The position numbers and the translations under genes were made by a program. Source: Deltaproteobacteria bacterium (lineage in GTDB: Bacteria; Myxococcota; JACRCW01). From it: a stretch of 64,000 nucleotides of DNA. Where the stretch lies: NCBI GenBank assembly GCA_016218805.1, contig JACRCW010000081.1, positions 1 through 64,000 of the forward strand, given 5' to 3'. Each line of letters begins with the position of its first letter. The first letter of the stretch is position 1. Below are positions 61,044 to 64,000 of this stretch, piece after piece. The notes below the pieces were generated by a model that was not told where the DNA came from, ran no database searches, and worked only from the letters and a program-made list of their open reading frames with translations.

Positions 61044-61934
61044 TCAGGCCAGCGCGGCGTACGCGTCGTGCGCTTCGCGCACCAGGTCCTCCACAATCTG
61101 GCCCACCGGTTTGATCTGGTTGATGAGCCCCACGCCCTGCCCGGCGCTCCAGATGTCCCGCCACCGCTTGGCGCCGTCCGGGCCCCGCGCCACCTCAAAG
61201 TCCGCCGGCACCGTGTCACGGATGAAGTTGGCGTGGATGCCGGAGATGCGGTCCGTGTAGACAATGTCCTCCGGCCCGGCCGTCAGCACCCGCTGCTTGT
61301 AAGCGTCCTGCGCACCGGACTCGGCGGACGCAATGAACCGCGTGCCCATGTAACAGAGCTCCGCTCCCAGCGAGAGGCTCGCCAGGACCTGCCGCCCGTC
61401 GGTGATGCACCCCGCGGCAATGATGGGGACTTGCAGTTCCTCCTTCAACCACGGGTAAAGCACAAACGGCGAAATGGTCCCCGCGTGCCCGCCGCCACCC
61501 GCCGCCACGGCAATGATGCCGTCCACGCCCGCCTTGACCGCCTTGCGGCCGTGCGTGAGGCCAATGACGTCATGGAACACCACCATGCCGTGCTCATGCG
61601 CGCGCCGGACAAACTCCGTGGGATTGCCGTAGCTGGTCAGCAGCACGGGCACGCGGTGCCGGATGCACGCCGCCAGGTCCGCCTCCAGCCGCTCCGGTGG
61701 CGTCAGGCCAATGGTCAGGTTGATCCCAAAGGGCCGGTCTGTGCGCGCGCGGATGTACGCCAGGTCCTGGTCAAACTGCTGTGGCGTGCGCGCGTTGAGG
61801 GACGGCATGCACCCCAGGATCCCGGCTTCTGCGCAGGCCAGGATCATGTCCGGGTTGGAGAGGAGGAACATGGGTGCCGCAACAAAGGGATACCGCAGAC
61901 CCAGGCGTGTGCTGAGAGGCGTGGCAAGCTTCAT
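61044..61934 (-). CDS. Nitronate monooxygenase / 2-nitropropane dioxygenase family enzyme
   Basis: A 296-residue FMN-dependent TIM barrel. RYPFVAAPMFLLSNPDMILA opens it; the FMN-binding pieces are TSYGNPTEFV, GLTHGRKAVKAGVDGIIAVA, AGGGGHAG and AAGCITDGRQVLASLSLGAE. The catalytic His is in VFHDVIGLTHG or GHAG (His of class I NMOs). These enzymes oxidise propionate-3-nitronate or alkyl nitronates; some family members are enoyl-ACP reductases (FabK). The start at 61934 (MKLATPLSTRLG) is preferred to 61955. It lies 77 bases upstream of the fusion gene. Confidence 0.85.
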   Translation of the reverse strand: MKLATPLSTRLGLRYPFVAAPMFLLSNPDMILACAEAGILGCMPSLNARTPQQFDQDLAYIRARTDRPFGINLTIGLTPPERLEADLAACIRHRVPVLLTSYGNPTEFVRRAHEHGMVVFHDVIGLTHGRKAVKAGVDGIIAVAAGGGGHAGTISPFVLYPWLKEELQVPIIAAGCITDGRQVLASLSLGAELCYMGTRFIASAESGAQDAYKQRVLTAGPEDIVYTDRISGIHANFIRDTVPADFEVARGPDGAKRWRDIWSAGQGVGLINQIKPVGQIVEDLVREAHDAYAALA

Positions 61935-62038
61935 GGCGAGCGAACCTAGCACCACGCGCGCGGTTGGCCTGCCGCCGCCGTTGGTGCATCCTGTCCCGCA
62001 TCCTGTCGGTCACCCTGTTCAAACCCGAGGAGCCCGCT

Positions 62039-63784
62039 TTGGACGCCGCGGTTGCCTGGCCCCCCAAGTCGCCCCTGCACCGCGCGCTGCTGGCCGCCGC
62101 GTTGTTCGTTGTCGTTGTGCTGCTGGCCGCGGGGCTGCGCGGCTGGGCCGGCTTGGATGCGGGCGCGCTGCTGGTGCTGCCCGCGTTTGCCACCGGCGCG
62201 TTGCTGGGCGTGCGCGGCGGGCTCACGGCGGCGGGCGCGGGGTGCCTGGCCGGCGTGGCGGTGCCGCTGTGGTCTGGCGTGGCGGCCGCGGATGCGCTCA
62301 TGCTTGGGGTCCCGCTTGCGGTGGCGCAACTGGCGGCCGGGGCGCTGGCGGGCCGGCAGCACCAGCGCCTGCGCGTGGCCCGTTCCGCCCTGGCGGACCA
62401 GCGTGACGTGGAGGAGCAGGTCACCTTCATGGCCTACCATGACCTGCTCACCAGCCTGCCCAACCGCCTGTTGTTCACGGACCGCCTCCAGGTGGAGATG
62501 ACGCGCGCGCGCAAGCACTCCGAGCAGCTGGCGGTGATCTTTGTTGACGTGGACCGCTTCAAGGTCATCAATGACTCCATCGGGCATGAAGCGGGTGACG
62601 AGGTGGTGTCCGAGGTGGCAACCCGCCTGAAGGCCGGCCTGGGCGAGCACGACGCACTGGCGCGGTTTGCGGGGGACAAGTTTGTGCGGCTGTGCGGCGG
62701 GCTGCGCACCGCGTCCGACGCCGACAAGGTGGCGGCGGGGATTGCGCACGCCATGAAGGCGCCCTTCCGCGTGCGGGACCGCCCGCTCAATGTCACCGTC
62801 ACCATGGGCATTGCATCCTTTCCCAGCGACGGGAACGACGCCTCCACGTTGCTGCGCAACGCGGAAGTGGCCATGTACCGCGGCAAGGAAAAGGGCCGGA
62901 ACACCTGCGAGACCTACGACCCGTCCATGAACGCGCGCGCCGCCGAGCGCCTGGGCCTGGAGACGGACCTGCGCACCGCGCCCGTCAACGGCGAGCTGCG
63001 CGTGTTCTACCAGCCGGAGGTGGATGCACGGACGGGGCGCGTGGTGGGCGTGGAGGCGCTCATCCGCTGGCAGCACCCGCGCCTGGGCCTGGTGTCCCCC
63101 ATGGATTTCATTCCGCTGGTGGAGGAAGCGGGCATGGCGGACCTGGTGGGCGGTTGGGTGCTGCGCACCGCGTGCGCGCAGGCGCGGGTGTGGCAGCGCA
63201 TGGGGCACTCGTTGCGGTTGGGGGTGAACGTGTCCGCGCGCCAGGTCACCGGCGGCCGCCTGATGCGGGACGTGGAGGCCGCGCTGGGTGAATGCGGCCT
63301 CCCGCCCGGCCTGCTGGAACTGGAGATCACAGAGAGCATTGCCATGAACGAGGACGCCGCCGCGCTGCAGACGCTGGAGGAGCTGACGGGCAAGGGCATC
63401 CGGATCGCCATCGACGATTTCGGGACGGGCTATTCGTCGCTGTCACGCCTGCGGCGCCTGCCCGTGCAACGGGTGAAGATTGACCGCGCGTTTGTCATGA
63501 ACGTGGACAAGGACGAACGCGACACCGCCATGGTCAGCGCGATTGTGGCGCTGGCCCGCGCGCTGAAGATTGATGTCATTTCGGAGGGTGTGGAGACCCC
63601 CGCGCAGCGCGAGAAGCTGGTGGAGCTGGGGTCGGACCAGCTGCAGGGCTACTACTTCGCCCGGCCGCTGCCCAGGGAGGAACTCACCCGGCGGTTGTCC
63701 AAGACCCGCGGCTCCGTTGTCCTCCCGGATTCGTCGCCACCGCAGGCCGCCACCGCGCCCAAGCCGGTCCCCGCCGGCGGTTGA
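62039..63784 (+). CDS. Membrane GGDEF-EAL protein with inactive GGDEF, probable c-di-GMP phosphodiesterase
   Basis: A 581-residue protein from TTG 62039, which follows GAGGAG at six bases (another TTG lies at 61964). Four membrane helices fill 10-105 (LLAAALFVVVVLLAAGLRGW and others). The GGDEF domain has AGDKF (211-215) in place of GGDEF, with Gly to Ala and Glu to Lys changes that should abolish synthesis. The EAL domain is intact: VEALIRWQHP (EAL 339-341), ELEITES, IDDFGTGYSSLS, KIDRAFV and EGVETPAQ. It should degrade c-di-GMP at the inner membrane, possibly with the dead GGDEF site as a GTP sensor. A Pro-rich tail ends it. Confidence 0.88.
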   Translation: MDAAVAWPPKSPLHRALLAAALFVVVVLLAAGLRGWAGLDAGALLVLPAFATGALLGVRGGLTAAGAGCLAGVAVPLWSGVAAADALMLGVPLAVAQLAAGALAGRQHQRLRVARSALADQRDVEEQVTFMAYHDLLTSLPNRLLFTDRLQVEMTRARKHSEQLAVIFVDVDRFKVINDSIGHEAGDEVVSEVATRLKAGLGEHDALARFAGDKFVRLCGGLRTASDADKVAAGIAHAMKAPFRVRDRPLNVTVTMGIASFPSDGNDASTLLRNAEVAMYRGKEKGRNTCETYDPSMNARAAERLGLETDLRTAPVNGELRVFYQPEVDARTGRVVGVEALIRWQHPRLGLVSPMDFIPLVEEAGMADLVGGWVLRTACAQARVWQRMGHSLRLGVNVSARQVTGGRLMRDVEAALGECGLPPGLLELEITESIAMNEDAAALQTLEELTGKGIRIAIDDFGTGYSSLSRLRRLPVQRVKIDRAFVMNVDKDERDTAMVSAIVALARALKIDVISEGVETPAQREKLVELGSDQLQGYYFARPLPREELTRRLSKTRGSVVLPDSSPPQAATAPKPVPAGG

Positions 63785-63886
63785 CGCGCGGGGGCGCATC
63801 CGCCAAACGGCCGATGGCCGGCCCGGTGGCCGCCTGCCAAAGGCGTTGTCCGGCCGTATTTCTTCCCCCGTCACCAAGGAAACCCC

Positions 63887-64000
63887 ATGCGCCAGATGCG
63901 TCACGTCCTGCTGTTTCCCCTTGTGCTCGCCGGCTCCCTGCCGTTCGCGTGCACGGGCGGCAACTCATCCTCCTCCTCGGGTGACCCGGGGCGGAGCAGC
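63887..64000 (+). CDS. Start of a lipoprotein gene (partial, runs off the window)
   Basis: ATG 63887 has AGGA upstream. The 38 visible codons encode MRQMRHVLLFPLVLAGSLP, lipobox PFAC, then TGGN and a run of Ser (SSSSSG). This is the same plan as the other Ser-linker lipoproteins in the window, so a Cys-rich or propeller domain probably follows. The rest lies outside the window. Confidence 0.7.
   Translation, partial: MRQMRHVLLFPLVLAGSLPFACTGGNSSSSSGDPGRSS

Overview
This is a very GC-rich (about 70% by eye), densely coded bacterial chromosome segment with no rRNA, tRNA, insertion sequence, phage or CRISPR array that I can see. It most resembles Myxococcota. The signs are a thrombospondin-type-3 protein with a C-terminal hydrophobic/RRR sorting tail of MYXO-CTERM type, a run of three bactofilins, many lipoproteins built as lipobox, then Ser/Gly-rich linker, then Cys-rich or beta-propeller domain, a large outer-membrane barrel of a type I associate with Myxococcales, and a stand-alone AAA+ sigma-54 activator. 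GTG and TTG starts and 1-4 base stop/start overlaps are common. Many start sites below were moved from the longest frame to a codon with a clear Shine-Dalgarno sequence or a stop/start overlap.

Layout. 1-6616: tail of an RNase R-like gene, a BON-domain periplasmic protein, fabH, a DinB-like enzyme, a two-gene isoprenoid pair (squalene/phytoene-synthase-like plus geranylgeranyl-reductase-like flavoprotein) and a beta-hydroxyacid dehydrogenase. 6622-12489 (minus): a tight five-gene operon of two paralogous lipoproteins, an alpha/beta-hydrolase lipoprotein, an outer-membrane barrel and an MFS transporter. A palindromic intergenic-type repeat has gone in frame into the barrel gene's signal-peptide region. 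12680-23055: SixA-like phosphatase, MDR reductase, TSP3 surface protein, a metzincin-like lipoprotein protease, an FG-GAP/Calx-beta lipoprotein, a TPR/proline-rich membrane protein and the bactofilin operon. 23144-33794: EVE protein, alkyltransferase-like protein, Hsp20, a MacAB-type efflux operon facing a TonB-dependent receptor, a spermidine-synthase-fold methyltransferase and an Xaa-Pro aminopeptidase.

33932-49296: quinone reductase, Cys-rich lipoprotein, small Smr protein, an alpha/alpha-toroid protein with a CxxCH motif, a CBS pair, then a minus-strand run (44048 to 38771). That run encodes a secreted lipin-like phosphatase, a 65-residue protein, an FHA-GGDEF cyclase, a two-HKD protein with inserted helix-hairpin-helix domains and a DUF4476 protein. 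It is divergent from a sigma-54 activator/TPR/membrane-protein operon. The shared 349-base intergenic region holds three copies of a 13-base palindrome and a good -24/-12 promoter. I consider this the best candidate for an undescribed regulated system in the window.

49303-64000: GH31 lipoprotein, Kazal-like lipoprotein, a 1794-residue lipoprotein whose gene is bracketed by 43-base near-identical direct repeats, yajQ with three neighbours (including a probable pseudokinase fused to a P-loop domain), a GGDEF-EAL phosphodiesterase with a dead GGDEF site, and the start of another lipoprotein. Cyclic-di-GMP proteins (two GGDEF proteins and YajQ) and envelope lipoproteins are the recurring themes. 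All names rest on motifs read by eye. No database search was run.
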